Shown: one piece after another, positions 27,376 through 42,680 of the stretch
Numbering within the stretch: the first letter of the stretch is position 1
Layout of the letters: each line of letters begins with the position of its first letter
DNA from: Modestobacter caceresii
Lineage (GTDB): Bacteria > Actinomycetota > Actinomycetes > Mycobacteriales > Geodermatophilaceae
Assembly (NCBI RefSeq): GCF_000761485.1
Contig: NZ_JPMX01000015.1
Span: 1-64,000 of the forward strand
Length of the DNA: 64,000 bases
Direction: 5' to 3'
Position numbers and translations under genes: made by a program
Notes under the pieces: generated by a model
Told to the model about the DNA's origin: nothing
The model's database searches: none
The model's input: the letters and a program-made list of their open reading frames with translations, nothing else

Positions 27376-27421
27376 CTGCCCGGCGCAGGAGGGCCTGCGC
27401 CGGGCAGCTGCCCGGCGCAGG
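27376..27421. repeat. A-A'-A array of a 14-bp repeat, alternative hairpins
   Basis: CTGCCCGGCGCAGG occurs at 27376-27389 and 27408-27421, with its exact complement at 27394-27407. Copies one and two can form a 14-bp hairpin with a 4-nt loop. Copies two and three are a directly abutting 28-bp perfect palindrome. The two pairings are mutually exclusive, as in attenuators. The array lies between the importer ATPase stop and pgi and may act as a terminator. Confidence 0.8.
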
Positions 27422-27433
27422 CATGATCATGCC
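27420..27433. repeat. 14-bp palindrome GGCATGATCATGCC
   Basis: A perfect palindrome abutting the A-A'-A array, 73 bases before the pgi start. AT-rich in its core compared with the surroundings; it may be an operator. Confidence 0.4.
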
Positions 27434-27506
27434 CGGGGTTTGTGCTGCGGCGTCGCTGCGCACCTGTCCCCGCAGAGACCTGGCCGGACACTGGAGGCAG
27501 CACAGC

Positions 27507-29150
27507 ATGGACATCACCGCGACCGACGAGTGGGCAGCCCTTGCCGAGCACCACCGCGCGGTCGGCGCCCGGACGCTGCGCGAGCTGTTCGCCGAGGACC
27601 CCGAGCGCGCGGCCCGGCTGACCGGCACCGCCGGCGACCTGCACGTCGATCTCGCCAAGCACCGGGTCACCGACGAGACGCTGCAGCTGTTGGTCGCGCT
27701 GGCCGAGCGGGCCGGCGTCCCGGAGCGGATCGCGGCGATGTTCCGCGGCGAGCACATCAACACCACCGAGGACCGCGCTGTCCTGCACGTGGCGCTGCGC
27801 GCACCGGAGTCGGTGCCGCTCACCGTCGACGGCCAGGACGTCAGCGCCGACGTGCACGCGGTGCTGGCCAAGATGCGCGCCTTCGCCGACCGGGTGCGGT
27901 CGGGGGAGTGGAAGGGGCACACCGGCGAGCGCATCCGGGCCGTGGTGAACATCGGCATCGGCGGCTCCGACCTCGGCCCGGCGATGGCGTACACCGCCCT
28001 GGCCGACTACAGCGACCGCGACCTCACCGCCCGGTTCGTCTCCAACATCGACCCGACCGACTTCGCCGAGAAGACCCGCGACCTCGACCCGGCGACCACC
28101 CTCTTCGTCGTCTGCTCCAAGACGTTCACCACCCTGGAGACGCTGACCAACGCGACCGTCGCCCGGGACTGGCTGCTGGCCTCGGGTGCCGACGAGTCGG
28201 CGGTGGCGGAGCACTTCGTCGCGGTCTCCACCAACACCGACGCGGTGGCCGAGTTCGGCATCGACACCGCCAACATGTTCGAGTTCTGGGACTGGGTGGG
28301 CGGCCGCTACTCCTTCACCTCGGCGATCGGGCTCTCGCTCATGGTCGCGATCGGGCCGGACGCCTACGCCGAGATGCTCGCCGGCTTCCACGCCGTCGAC
28401 GAGCACTTCCGGACCGCGCCCCTCGCGGAGAACATGCCTGTGGTCCAGGGGCTGCTGAACGTCTGGTACACCGACTTCTTCGGTGCCCAGAGCCACGCCG
28501 TCCTGCCCTACAGCCAGTACCTGTCCCGGCTGCCGGCCTACCTGCAGCAGCTGACGATGGAGAGCAACGGCAAGTCCGTGCAGGCCGACGGGCAGCCGAT
28601 GACGACGGCGACCGGCGAGGTCTACTGGGGTGAGCCGGGCACCAACGGCCAGCACGCCTTCCACCAGCTGCTGCACCAGGGCACCTCGCTCCTCCCGGCC
28701 GACTTCATCGGGTTCGGGGAGCCCAACCACGACATCGGCGAGATGCACGACCTGCTGATGGCGAACATGTTCGCGCAGAGCGCCGCGCTCGCGTTCGGCA
28801 AGTCCGCGGAGGAGGTCTCCGCCGACGGCACGCCGGCCGACGTCGTCCCGCACAAGGTGATGCCGGGCAACCGGCCCTCGACCACGATCCTGGCGCCGAA
28901 GCTGACCCCGGCCACGCTCGGGCAGCTGATCGCCTTCTACGAGCACACCGTCTTCACCCAGGGCGCGATCTGGCAGATCGACTCCTTCGACCAGTGGGGG
29001 GTCGAGCTCGGCAAGGTGATGGCCCGGCAGCTGGCCCCGGCGCTGACCAGCGAGACCGCGCCGGACATGGACAGCCCCGAGATCGACGCGGACCCCTCCA
29101 CCGCCGCCCTCGTCGCGCACTACCGGCGGCTGCGCGGCCGCCCGGCCTGA
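27507..29150 (+). CDS. pgi: Glucose-6-phosphate isomerase
   Basis: A 547-aa phosphoglucose isomerase interconverting glucose-6-P and fructose-6-P. The two PGI signatures are visible: [19 protein letters not shown] near residues 150-170 and [21 protein letters not shown] with the catalytic His near residue 385. [13 protein letters not shown] binds phosphate, and the catalytic Glu is in [17 protein letters not shown] 27507 has GGAGG about 8 nt upstream; the longer frame reads through the repeat array and is not used. Placed after a trehalose-type importer, it fits hexose-phosphate entry into glycolysis. Confidence 0.96.
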   Translation: MDITATDEWAALAEHHRAVGARTLRELFAEDPERAARLTGTAGDLHVDLAKHRVTDETLQLLVALAERAGVPERIAAMFRGEHINTTEDRAVLHVALRAPESVPLTVDGQDVSADVHAVLAKMRAFADRVRSGEWKGHTGERIRAVVNIGIGGSDLGPAMAYTALADYSDRDLTARFVSNIDPTDFAEKTRDLDPATTLFVVCSKTFTTLETLTNATVARDWLLASGADESAVAEHFVAVSTNTDAVAEFGIDTANMFEFWDWVGGRYSFTSAIGLSLMVAIGPDAYAEMLAGFHAVDEHFRTAPLAENMPVVQGLLNVWYTDFFGAQSHAVLPYSQYLSRLPAYLQQLTMESNGKSVQADGQPMTTATGEVYWGEPGTNGQHAFHQLLHQGTSLLPADFIGFGEPNHDIGEMHDLLMANMFAQSAALAFGKSAEEVSADGTPADVVPHKVMPGNRPSTTILAPKLTPATLGQLIAFYEHTVFTQGAIWQIDSFDQWGVELGKVMARQLAPALTSETAPDMDSPEIDADPSTAALVAHYRRLRGRPA

Positions 29151-29173
29151 CGACCCCCGCCGTCCCCAGCGTG

Positions 29174-29190
29174 GATCAGGTGACCTGATC
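29174..29190. repeat. 17-bp dyad GATCAGGTGACCTGATC
   Basis: Perfect 8-bp arms around a central G lie between the pgi stop and its terminator. Dyads of this form bind GntR- or other winged-helix dimers, but no regulator is assigned. Confidence 0.4.
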
Positions 29191-29195
29191 GAAGG

Positions 29196-29231
29196 CTGTC
29201 CCCCCGCACCAGCGTTGGTGCGGGGGGACAG
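29196..29231 (+). terminator. Terminator, 16-bp perfect stem after pgi
   Basis: 29196-29211 pair with 29216-29231 across a GCGT loop. Stable GC-rich hairpin 46 bases past the pgi stop. Confidence 0.75.
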
Positions 29232-29393
29232 TCGTCGGTGCAGGAGGACGCGGGCGGAGACGGCGCGAACGGGTCATCGGGACGTGTGCGGTGGCTGGCC
29301 GGGGGCGCCGCCTGGGACGATGATCGGGACAGCGTCATCCGTGTCGCACCGCCCGCCGTCCGGCGGGGCTGGAGCACCGGACCAGGAGGAGCC

Positions 29394-30233
29394 ATGCCGA
29401 ACCCGTTCGTGAAGCTGTGGAAGTACCTGACGGCCTCGGCCAACAACCAGATCGACCAGCGCGCCGATCCCAAGATCCAGATCCAGCAGGCGATCGAGGC
29501 GGAGCAGCAGCGGCACCAGGCGCTGGCCAACCAGGCCGCCGCGGTGCTGGGCAACCAGCGTCAGCTGGAGATGCGGCTCAGCCGGCAGCTCGGTGACATC
29601 GAGAAGCTGCAGGCCTCGGCCCGGCAGGCGCTGACCCTCGCCGACCAGACCCGGGCCGCCGGGAACGCCGGGAAGGCCGCCGAGTACGAGCAGGCCGCGC
29701 AGGCCTTCGCCACCCAGCTGGTCAGCGGCGAGCAGGCGGTCGAGGACCTCAAGCGCAGCCACGACGAGGCCCTGCAGGCCGCCGAGCAGGCCAAGGGCGC
29801 GGTCGAGCAGAGCCGGATGCGGCTGCAGTCGACGCTGGCCGAGCGCACCAAGCTGATGTCGCAGCTGGAGCAGGCCAAGATGCAGGAGCAGGTCTCCGCC
29901 TCGCTCAAGTCGGTCAACGAGCTGTCCGCACCGGGCAACACCCCCAACCTCGGTGAGGTCCGCGACAAGATCGAGGCCCGCTACGCCAACGCGCTCGGCC
30001 AGGCCGAGCTCGCGCAGAACTCGGTCGAGGGCCGGATGCTCGAGGTCGAGAAGGCGACCATCGACGTCGCCGGCGCCTCCCGGCTGGCCGAGCTCCGCGC
30101 GTCGATGGGCGGTGGCACCCAGGCCATCAGCGGCACCCAGGCCGCCGGCGCGATCGAGCAGGGCACCCCGCAGGTGACCGAGCTCGGCGCCGAGACCCCG
30201 GTTGCCCAGCCGGCGGAGCGGCCCGAGCAGTAG
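29394..30233 (+). CDS. pspA: PspA/IM30 family protein
   Basis: A 279-aa phage-shock protein A homologue, related to the mycobacterial 35-kDa antigen. Almost the entire length is coiled coil. The N-terminal amphipathic helix is in [21 protein letters not shown], followed by the conserved [25 protein letters not shown]. Such proteins oligomerise on the inner face of the membrane and protect it under envelope stress. The C-terminal 45 residues are a Gly/Ala/Pro/Thr-rich tail. ATG 29394 has AGGAGG upstream. The gene is on its own and bounded by terminators. In mycobacteria it is controlled by ClgR, also encoded in this window. Confidence 0.9.
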   Translation: MPNPFVKLWKYLTASANNQIDQRADPKIQIQQAIEAEQQRHQALANQAAAVLGNQRQLEMRLSRQLGDIEKLQASARQALTLADQTRAAGNAGKAAEYEQAAQAFATQLVSGEQAVEDLKRSHDEALQAAEQAKGAVEQSRMRLQSTLAERTKLMSQLEQAKMQEQVSASLKSVNELSAPGNTPNLGEVRDKIEARYANALGQAELAQNSVEGRMLEVEKATIDVAGASRLAELRASMGGGTQAISGTQAAGAIEQGTPQVTELGAETPVAQPAERPEQ

Positions 30234-30271
30234 GAGCACTGCTGCCTCGCACGTCAGAGGCGAGCCCCCCC

Positions 30272-30305
30272 GGAGCCCCGTCGTCCTGCTGGACGGCGGG
30301 GCTCC
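30272..30305. terminator. Bidirectional terminator, 15-bp stem
   Basis: 30272-30286 pair with 30291-30305 across a TGCT loop with one G-T wobble. It sits between the convergent pspA and first nei gene. Confidence 0.75.
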
Positions 30306-30310
30306 TTCGG

Positions 30311-31162
30311 TCAGGTGGCGACCATCGACGCCGGGTGGCCGGGCTCTCCCGTGCAGGCCAGCGGGTCGATCGGGCTGCGTGCGGCCTGGCACGCCGGGCA
30401 CCAGTAGGTCACCCGCTCCTGGGTGTCCGGCCCCTGGTCGCCCAGCAGGATCGCGGTGCGGCAGCGACGGCACGGCCGGCCGCGGCGGCCGAACACCCAG
30501 TGGTCCTCCCCGCGCCGGGTGGAGCCGGTGGTGCTCTGCTCGGGGTGGTCGCGATTGGCCAGCATCAGCGTGCGGGCGCGTTCGACCAGCCCGGGCAGGT
30601 CGGGGACGTCGGCGACCCGCGTCCACGGGTGGGTGCGGGTCATGAACAGCGTCTCGACCTTGTAGAGGTTGCCGATGCCGGCGAGGTTGCGCTGGTCCAG
30701 GATCGCTACGCCGATCTGCTCGTCCGGGTGGGAGCGGAGTCGGCGCAGCGCCTCGTCGAGGTCCCAGTCGGGGCCGAGCACGTCGGGTCCCAGATGGCCG
30801 ACCAGCTCGCCCTCACCGCTGGTCGGCACGATCCGCAGGTCGTGCAGCCGGTAGCCGACGCAGTCCCACGCGTCGGTGGCCAGGATCGCCCGGATGCTGT
30901 GCGCGGGCCCGCCCTTCCACGGGGTTCCCTTCCGGTAGATGTGCCAGCTGCCGTCCATCCGGTAGTGCGTGCGCAGCGTGCGTCCGTCGGCGAAGCGGGT
31001 GAGCATGTGCTTGCCGCGGGGGACGACCTCGGTGACGGTGGCGCCGGTGAGGTCGACGGTGGCCAGCTGGGGCACGCGCAACTCGCCCTTCGTGAGCGTG
31101 GCGCCGGCCAGCGCCGTGTTCATCCGCTGGGCGGCCAGCCAGACTGTGTCTCCCTCGGGCAT
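30311..31162 (-). CDS. Nei/Fpg family DNA glycosylase, copy 1
   Basis: A 283-aa base-excision repair glycosylase/AP lyase of the Nei2 type. The start MPEGDTVWL provides the catalytic Pro2-Glu3. The conserved Lys is in PRGKHMLTRF, the helix-two-turn-helix is in LDQRNLAGIGNLYKVETLF, and the zinc finger C-x2-C...C-x2-C (CRRCRTAILLGD..., YWCPACQ) ends the protein. It removes oxidised bases and cleaves the resulting abasic site. GATCAT (31174-31169) ends 6 nt before the ATG, so it is probably leaderless. It is a tandem paralogue of the next gene, with most residues identical. Confidence 0.92.
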   Translation of the reverse strand: MPEGDTVWLAAQRMNTALAGATLTKGELRVPQLATVDLTGATVTEVVPRGKHMLTRFADGRTLRTHYRMDGSWHIYRKGTPWKGGPAHSIRAILATDAWDCVGYRLHDLRIVPTSGEGELVGHLGPDVLGPDWDLDEALRRLRSHPDEQIGVAILDQRNLAGIGNLYKVETLFMTRTHPWTRVADVPDLPGLVERARTLMLANRDHPEQSTTGSTRRGEDHWVFGRRGRPCRRCRTAILLGDQGPDTQERVTYWCPACQAARSPIDPLACTGEPGHPASMVAT

Positions 31163-31168
31163 CCCGCC

Positions 31169-31174
31169 ATGATC
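31169..31174 (-). promoter_or_regulatory. Leaderless -10 element of nei copy 1 (GATCAT)
   Basis: GATCAT is followed by 6 nt and the ATG at 31162. The corresponding GACCAT lies upstream of copy 2, so the promoter was part of the duplicated unit. Confidence 0.45.
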
Positions 31175-31240
31175 CCCGCCCGCACGCGCTCCTGCCGGAC
31201 CTGGCAGCCGTCGCGTCGGGCGCTGCGGGCGGCTCCGTCG

Positions 31241-32095
31241 TCACTGGTACCTGGCGCGGCGCGCCTCGGTGCCGGGCTCCCCGGTGCGCGCCCGCGGATC
31301 CACCGGTGCGGGCGTGGCCTGGCAGTGCGGGCACCACCAGGTGACGCGCTCCTGCAGGTCGGGGCCCTGGTCGCCGAGCCGGATCGGCGTCCGGCAGCGC
31401 CGGCAGGGGCGGCCCTTTCGACCAGCGACCCAGTGGTCCTGCCCGCGGCGGGTCTCGCCGGTGGTGCTCTGCTCGGGGTGGTGCCGGTTGGCCAGCATCA
31501 GCGTGCGGGCTCGTTCGACCAGCGCGCGCAGGTCGGGGACGTCGGCGACCCGAGCCCAGGGGTGCACGCCGGTCAGGAAGAGCGACTCGACCTTGTAGAG
31601 GTTGCCGATCCCGGCGAGGTTGCGCTGGTCCAGGATCGCCACGCCGATCTGCTCGTCCGGCTGCGAGCAGAGCCGGCGCAGGGCCTCCTCGACGTCCCAG
31701 TCCGGGTCCAGCACGTCGGGCCCGAGGTGCCCGACCAGCTCGGCCTCCTGGCTGGTGGGCACGACCCGCATGTCGTGCAGCCGGTAGCCGACGCACTCCC
31801 ACTCGTCGGTGGCGAGCACCGCGCGGATGCTGCGCCCGGGGCCGCCCCGCCACCGGGTGCCCCGCCGGTAGATGTGCCAGCTGCCGTCCATCCGGTAGTG
31901 CGTGCGCAGCGTCCGGCCGTCGGCCAGCCGGGTGAGCATGTGCTTGCCGCGGGGGACGACCTCGGTGACGGTGGCGCCGGCGAGGTCGACCGCTGCCAGC
32001 TGCGGCACCCGGAGCTCGCCGCGGCGGAGGATGGCGCCGGCCAATGCCGTGTTCATCCGCTGGGCGGCCAGCCAGACGGTGTCTCCCTCGGGCAC
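31241..32095 (-). CDS. Nei/Fpg family DNA glycosylase, copy 2
   Basis: A 284-aa paralogue of the downstream gene, sharing PEGDTVWLAAQRMNTALAGA, the catalytic lysine region PRGKHMLTRL, the helix-two-turn-helix and the zinc finger (CRRCRTPIRLGD..., WWCPHCQ). The GTG at 32095 must be the start, because Pro has to follow the removed Met to act as nucleophile; the ATG nine bases earlier would bury it. GACCAT (32108-32103) ends 7 nt before this GTG and supports it. Both copies are intact, and differences cluster in surface loops, so the pair may have diverged in lesion preference. The two genes are 78 bases apart. Confidence 0.92.
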   Translation of the reverse strand: MPEGDTVWLAAQRMNTALAGAILRRGELRVPQLAAVDLAGATVTEVVPRGKHMLTRLADGRTLRTHYRMDGSWHIYRRGTRWRGGPGRSIRAVLATDEWECVGYRLHDMRVVPTSQEAELVGHLGPDVLDPDWDVEEALRRLCSQPDEQIGVAILDQRNLAGIGNLYKVESLFLTGVHPWARVADVPDLRALVERARTLMLANRHHPEQSTTGETRRGQDHWVAGRKGRPCRRCRTPIRLGDQGPDLQERVTWWCPHCQATPAPVDPRARTGEPGTEARRARYQ

Positions 32096-32102
32096 GCCGA
32101 CC

Positions 32103-32108
32103 ATGGTC
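32103..32108 (-). promoter_or_regulatory. Leaderless -10 element of nei copy 2 (GACCAT)
   Basis: GACCAT is followed by 7 nt and the GTG at 32095, the only start that leaves Pro at position 2. Confidence 0.45.
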
Positions 32109-32250
32109 CCCGCGCGGGCTGGCCGGCCGCTCGGTGGCGGTGAGCCTGTCCCGGCCGACGGTCCGGCTCCCTCGGTCGGGTGGCCTCGTGTGAGTGGGGC
32201 GACAGCCGGGAAGAGCCGGGCTTCCTTCAGCGCTGAGGAACTCTGTGACC

Positions 32251-32850
32251 GTGTCGACCCGCCTGCGCAGCCTGCCGGACCGCCTGACCGGCAGCATCGC
32301 GACCCGGCAGCCGACCCCGGCGCCGGAGCCGGTCACCGTCACCGTCGCCCGGGTGGTGCGCCCGGACCAGCAGAACGCCTTCGAGCGCTGGGCGACCGAG
32401 GTGCAGGAGGTGGCCGCGGGCTTCCCCGGTCACCTGGGTTCCTCCCTGCTGCGCCCCGGAGCGGGCAGCGACGAGTACCACCTGGTCTACCGCTTCCGGG
32501 ACGACGAGTCCCTCGCCGCCTGGGAGCGCTCGCCGGAACGGCGCGAGGCGCTCGACCGGGTGCACCAGCTGGTGGAGGACGAGCGGGTGGCCCGGGCCGT
32601 CGGCCTGCAGACCTTCTTCGCGGTGCCGGCCCGGCCGGGGCCGGCGTGGCGCAGCTGGCTGCTCACCGTCGCCGTCGTGCTGCTGTTCACCTCGACGTTC
32701 CAAGTCCTCGTCGTGCCCTTCGTCGGCGACTGGCCCTGGCCGGCGCGGCTCCTGCTGTCGGCGGCCTACGTGGTGACGGCGCTGCGGCTGTCCATGCCGC
32801 GGCTCAGCCGCTGGCTCGGCCCCTGGCTGCAGGGCTCCCGCCGCCGCTGA
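32251..32850 (+). CDS. ABM-domain membrane protein
   Basis: A 199-aa protein with an antibiotic-biosynthesis-monooxygenase (ABM, ferredoxin-like) domain at about residues 28-110: VTVTVARVVRPDQQNAFERWATEVQEVAAGFPGHLG, then YHLVYRFRDDESLAAWERSPER. Two membrane helices follow (SWLLTVAVVLLFTSTFQVLVV and LLLSAAYVVTALRL). This ABM plus C-terminal membrane pair architecture is a known actinobacterial family of unknown role. GTG 32251 sits 6 nt after AACTCT (32239-32244); GTG 32245 is an alternative. Monocistronic, converging on lhr. Confidence 0.8.
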   Translation: MSTRLRSLPDRLTGSIATRQPTPAPEPVTVTVARVVRPDQQNAFERWATEVQEVAAGFPGHLGSSLLRPGAGSDEYHLVYRFRDDESLAAWERSPERREALDRVHQLVEDERVARAVGLQTFFAVPARPGPAWRSWLLTVAVVLLFTSTFQVLVVPFVGDWPWPARLLLSAAYVVTALRLSMPRLSRWLGPWLQGSRRR

Positions 32851-32857
32851 CCCCTGC

Positions 32858-32875
32858 GCGCACCCGCGGGTGCGC
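32858..32875. terminator. 18-bp palindrome between convergent genes
   Basis: GCGCACCCGCGGGTGCGC is a perfect palindrome that can fold into a short-loop hairpin. A related GCGCACCCGC recurs at about 32899, and CGCTGAGCG / CGCTCAGCG can pair further. The region 32851-32964 is thus a compact bidirectional terminator for the ABM gene and lhr. Confidence 0.5.
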
Positions 32876-32964
32876 TGAGCGGCGCTCTCCGCGCACCCGC
32901 TGTGCGCTCAGCGGCACTCCACGCGACAGAGCGCCGGTGAGCGCACAACGGCGGGGTCGCGGGT

Positions 32965-37572
<4,608 letters not shown>

Positions 37573-37578
37573 GCGACC

Positions 37579-37584
37579 AGTGTC
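37579..37584 (-). promoter_or_regulatory. Leaderless -10 element of lhr (GACACT)
   Basis: GACACT is followed by 6 nt and GTG 37572. The element CTGTCGTAC lies 7 nt upstream of the hexamer, near but not at the 8-nt spacing of the DNA-damage RecA-NDp motif. Confidence 0.45.
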
Positions 37585-37618
37585 CACGCGGGTACGACAG
37601 TCCGCCGGGGCCGGCGGT

Positions 37619-38434
37619 TCAGCTCGGACGGCGGGCCTCGATCAGGTAGCGCTGTGACCACGACACGAATGCGCCCTCCCGCTCGATCCGGCGGTGCACC
37701 TCGGCGAGCTGCGGGCGGTACCGCTCCACCGAGAAGTCCGGCACCGTCCAGACCACCTTGCGCAGGAAGTGCACGACCGCGCCGACGTCGTGGAACTCCA
37801 CCCGGCAGCGCCAGGCCCGGAGGTCGACCACCTGCAGGCCGGCCGTCCGGGCGGCCTCGGCGGCCAGGGCGCCGGTGGGCTCGTCGGCGCCGGGCAGGGG
37901 CCCCAGCAGCGCTTCGGCCAGCACCCGGTGGGTGCCCGACCCGATGCCCTGGCAGAGGTGGCTGCCGCCGGGCGCGAGGACGCGGGCGATCTCGTCCCAG
38001 CGCTGGACGGTGGGGTGCCGGCTGCTCACCAGGTCGAAGGTGGCGTCGGGGAAGGGGAGGGGGCCGTCGTCCGCCACCTCGGCCACCTCGCCACCCCACT
38101 CCGCCAGGCGCCGCCGGGCGAGGGCGAGGTTCGGCGGCCACGACTCGGTGGCGGCCACCCGCCCGGGCTGCCGCTCGGCCCGGGTCAGTGCCTCGGCGTA
38201 CACCTCGCCGCCGCCGGTCTGCAGGTCCAGCGACCCGAGGGCGCTCCCGAGCCGGTCGGCCAGCAGCCCGCGCCAGCCCCAGGGAGGCCGTTCCTCCGTC
38301 GCCCGGCCGACGAGCCAGGAGAAGTCCCATCCCTCGGTCGGTACGGCCGCGCCCTCGGCGACGAGCTCCTCGAACGTGCGCACGGCGGCAGCCTGTCGAC
38401 CCGTCGCCGGGTCGACAAGCGGATTCGTCGACAT
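37619..38434 (-). CDS. Class I SAM-dependent methyltransferase
   Basis: A 271-aa protein with a Rossmann-like methyltransferase core. SAM-binding landmarks are weaker than usual: LDLQTGGGEVYAEAL stands where motif I (D-x-G-x-G-x-G) is expected, RVAATESWPPNLALARRRL follows as the acidic-loop region, and FPDATFDLVSSRH and IARVLAPGGSHLCQGIG are typical later strands. The substrate is unknown. It lies 46 bases upstream of lhr on the same strand... lhr begins at 37572, and this gene ends at 37619, so it is upstream of lhr and may be co-transcribed. ATG 38434 is the clear start. Confidence 0.82.
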   Translation of the reverse strand: MSTNPLVDPATGRQAAAVRTFEELVAEGAAVPTEGWDFSWLVGRATEERPPWGWRGLLADRLGSALGSLDLQTGGGEVYAEALTRAERQPGRVAATESWPPNLALARRRLAEWGGEVAEVADDGPLPFPDATFDLVSSRHPTVQRWDEIARVLAPGGSHLCQGIGSGTHRVLAEALLGPLPGADEPTGALAAEAARTAGLQVVDLRAWRCRVEFHDVGAVVHFLRKVVWTVPDFSVERYRPQLAEVHRRIEREGAFVSWSQRYLIEARRPS

Positions 38435-38495
38435 GTGGCCCCGGGCGGATCACACTGGTGTCATTTCCAGCCGTCGTCCCCCAGGGGAGGCAGCC

Positions 38496-38720
38496 ATGCT
38501 GCGAGCAGCGGTGCAGTCCTCCAGCATCGCGACCGTCGGCTACGACGAGGAGCAGCAGGTCCTCGAGATCGTGTTCAACGACGGACGCGTCTACCACTTC
38601 CTCGAGGTGCCGCCGGAGCGGGTGCTGTCGCTGTTGCGGGCCGAGAGCAAGGGTCGCTTCCTCAACGCCGAGATCAAGCCGGACTTCGACTACCGGGCTG
38701 TCGGCCGTCGCTGGGGCTGA
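38496..38720 (+). CDS. KTSC domain protein
   Basis: A 74-aa protein consisting of a single KTSC domain (SSIATVGYDEEQQVLEIVFNDG, then VYHFLEVPPERVLSLL and a C-terminal FNAEIK-like FLNAEIKPDF). KTSC domains are small beta-rich modules of unknown function, sometimes fused to lysyl-tRNA synthetase-like proteins or found with phage genes. ATG 38496 has GGGGAGG upstream. It sits 15 bases before the acyl-CoA dehydrogenase, which nevertheless has its own candidate promoter. Confidence 0.85.
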   Translation: MLRAAVQSSSIATVGYDEEQQVLEIVFNDGRVYHFLEVPPERVLSLLRAESKGRFLNAEIKPDFDYRAVGRRWG

Positions 38721-38735
38721 GCCACACTGCGTGGC

Positions 38736-39881
38736 ATGCGTCACAGCCTGTACGAGGCCGACCACGAGGACTTCCGGAGCAGCGTCCGGGCCTTCTGCGA
38801 GAAGGAGGTCGCGCCCTTCCACGACGACTGGGAACGCGCCGGCATCGTGCCGCGGGAGCTGTGGACGGCGGCCGGCGCGCAGGGTCTGCTGGGCATCGGG
38901 GTGGACGAGCGGTACGGCGGCGGTGGGGTGCGCGACTTCCGCTGGTCCTGCGTGCTGAGCGAGGAGCTCGTCCGGATCGGCGCCAGCGGGGTGGGCTTCG
39001 GGCTGCACAACGACGTCGTCGGCCCCTACCTGCAGGACCTGGCCACCGAGGAGCAGAAGCAGCGCTGGCTGCCCGGCTTCTGCACCGGTGAGCTGATCAC
39101 CGCGATCGCGATGACCGAGCCGGCCGCCGGGAGCGACCTGCAGGGCATCGGCACCACCGCCCGCCGGGACGGCGAGCACTGGGTGCTCAACGGCTCGAAG
39201 ACCTTCATCACCAACGGCATCAACGCCGACCTGGTCATCGTCGTGGCGCGCACCGATCCGGAGGCGCCCGGCTCCCGCGGCCTCAGCCTGCTCGTCGTCG
39301 AGCGCGACATGGCCGGCTTCTCCCGCGGCCGCAACCTGGACAAGGTCGGGCTGAAGGCGCAGGACACCGCTGAGCTGTTCTTCGACGACGTCCGCGTGCC
39401 CGCCGCCAACCTGCTGGGCACCGAGGGGCGCGGCTTCGCCCACCTGATGCAGAACCTGCCGCAGGAGCGCCTGCACATCGCGGTCTCCGCGGTGGCCGCC
39501 GCCGAGACCGTGCTCGCGCTGACCGTCGAGTACGTCACCACCCGGACGGCGTTCGGCCGGCCGGTCGGTTCCTTCCAGAACTCCCGGTTCGTCCTCGCCG
39601 AGCTGCAGACGGAGGTGACGATCGCGCGGACCTTCGTCGACGAGTGCGTGCGCCAGCTCGACAGCGGCGACCTCACCGCAACCGATGCCGCGATGGCCAA
39701 GTGGTGGACGACGGAGCTGCAGAACAAGGTCGCCGACCGGTGCCTGCAGCTGCACGGCGGCTACGGCTACATGAGCGAGTACCGGGTCTCCAAGGCCTGG
39801 CGGGACGCCCGGGTGCAGTCCATCTACGGCGGGACCAACGAGATCATGAAGGAGATCGTGGGGCGCTCGATGGGTCTGTGA
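38736..39881 (+). CDS. Acyl-CoA dehydrogenase
   Basis: A 381-aa FAD-dependent acyl-CoA dehydrogenase. Signature 1 is in IAMTEPAAGSDLQGIGTTA, signature 2 in the C-terminal QLHGGYGYMSEYRVSKAWRDARVQSIYGGTNEIMKEIVGRSMGL, with the catalytic base Glu in the TNEIMKE region as in short/medium-chain enzymes. Substrate chain length cannot be told. ATG 38736 sits 7 nt after CACACT (38723-38728), which suggests a leaderless start despite the nearby KTSC gene. Confidence 0.93.
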   Translation: MRHSLYEADHEDFRSSVRAFCEKEVAPFHDDWERAGIVPRELWTAAGAQGLLGIGVDERYGGGGVRDFRWSCVLSEELVRIGASGVGFGLHNDVVGPYLQDLATEEQKQRWLPGFCTGELITAIAMTEPAAGSDLQGIGTTARRDGEHWVLNGSKTFITNGINADLVIVVARTDPEAPGSRGLSLLVVERDMAGFSRGRNLDKVGLKAQDTAELFFDDVRVPAANLLGTEGRGFAHLMQNLPQERLHIAVSAVAAAETVLALTVEYVTTRTAFGRPVGSFQNSRFVLAELQTEVTIARTFVDECVRQLDSGDLTATDAAMAKWWTTELQNKVADRCLQLHGGYGYMSEYRVSKAWRDARVQSIYGGTNEIMKEIVGRSMGL

Positions 39882-39993
39882 CGACGTTGCCACCCACCGG
39901 AACCCTGGTTGTGTGGCCGCTCAGCCGGTCCTTAGGTTCGGGCCCGTCTCGGGGGACATCGGGGTCACCCCGGGCGCGACACAGGAGTCGCTC

Positions 39994-42600
<2,607 letters not shown>

Positions 42601-42607
42601 GCCGATC

Positions 42608-42637
42608 GGCCCGCCGGTGAGACCACACCGGCGGGCC
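42608..42637 (+). terminator. Terminator, 12-bp perfect stem after the GH3 gene
   Basis: 42608-42619 pair with 42626-42637 across AGACCA, eight bases past the GH3 stop. Confidence 0.7.
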
Positions 42638-42680
42638 GTCGACCGGCCGGTCAGCGGCGGCGGTCGGGCACACTCACCCG

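Noticed and set aside
30335-32143. A 602-codon plus-strand frame covering both nei genes
   Set aside because: Antisense to both glycosylases; the internal repeat in the frame only mirrors the nei duplication.
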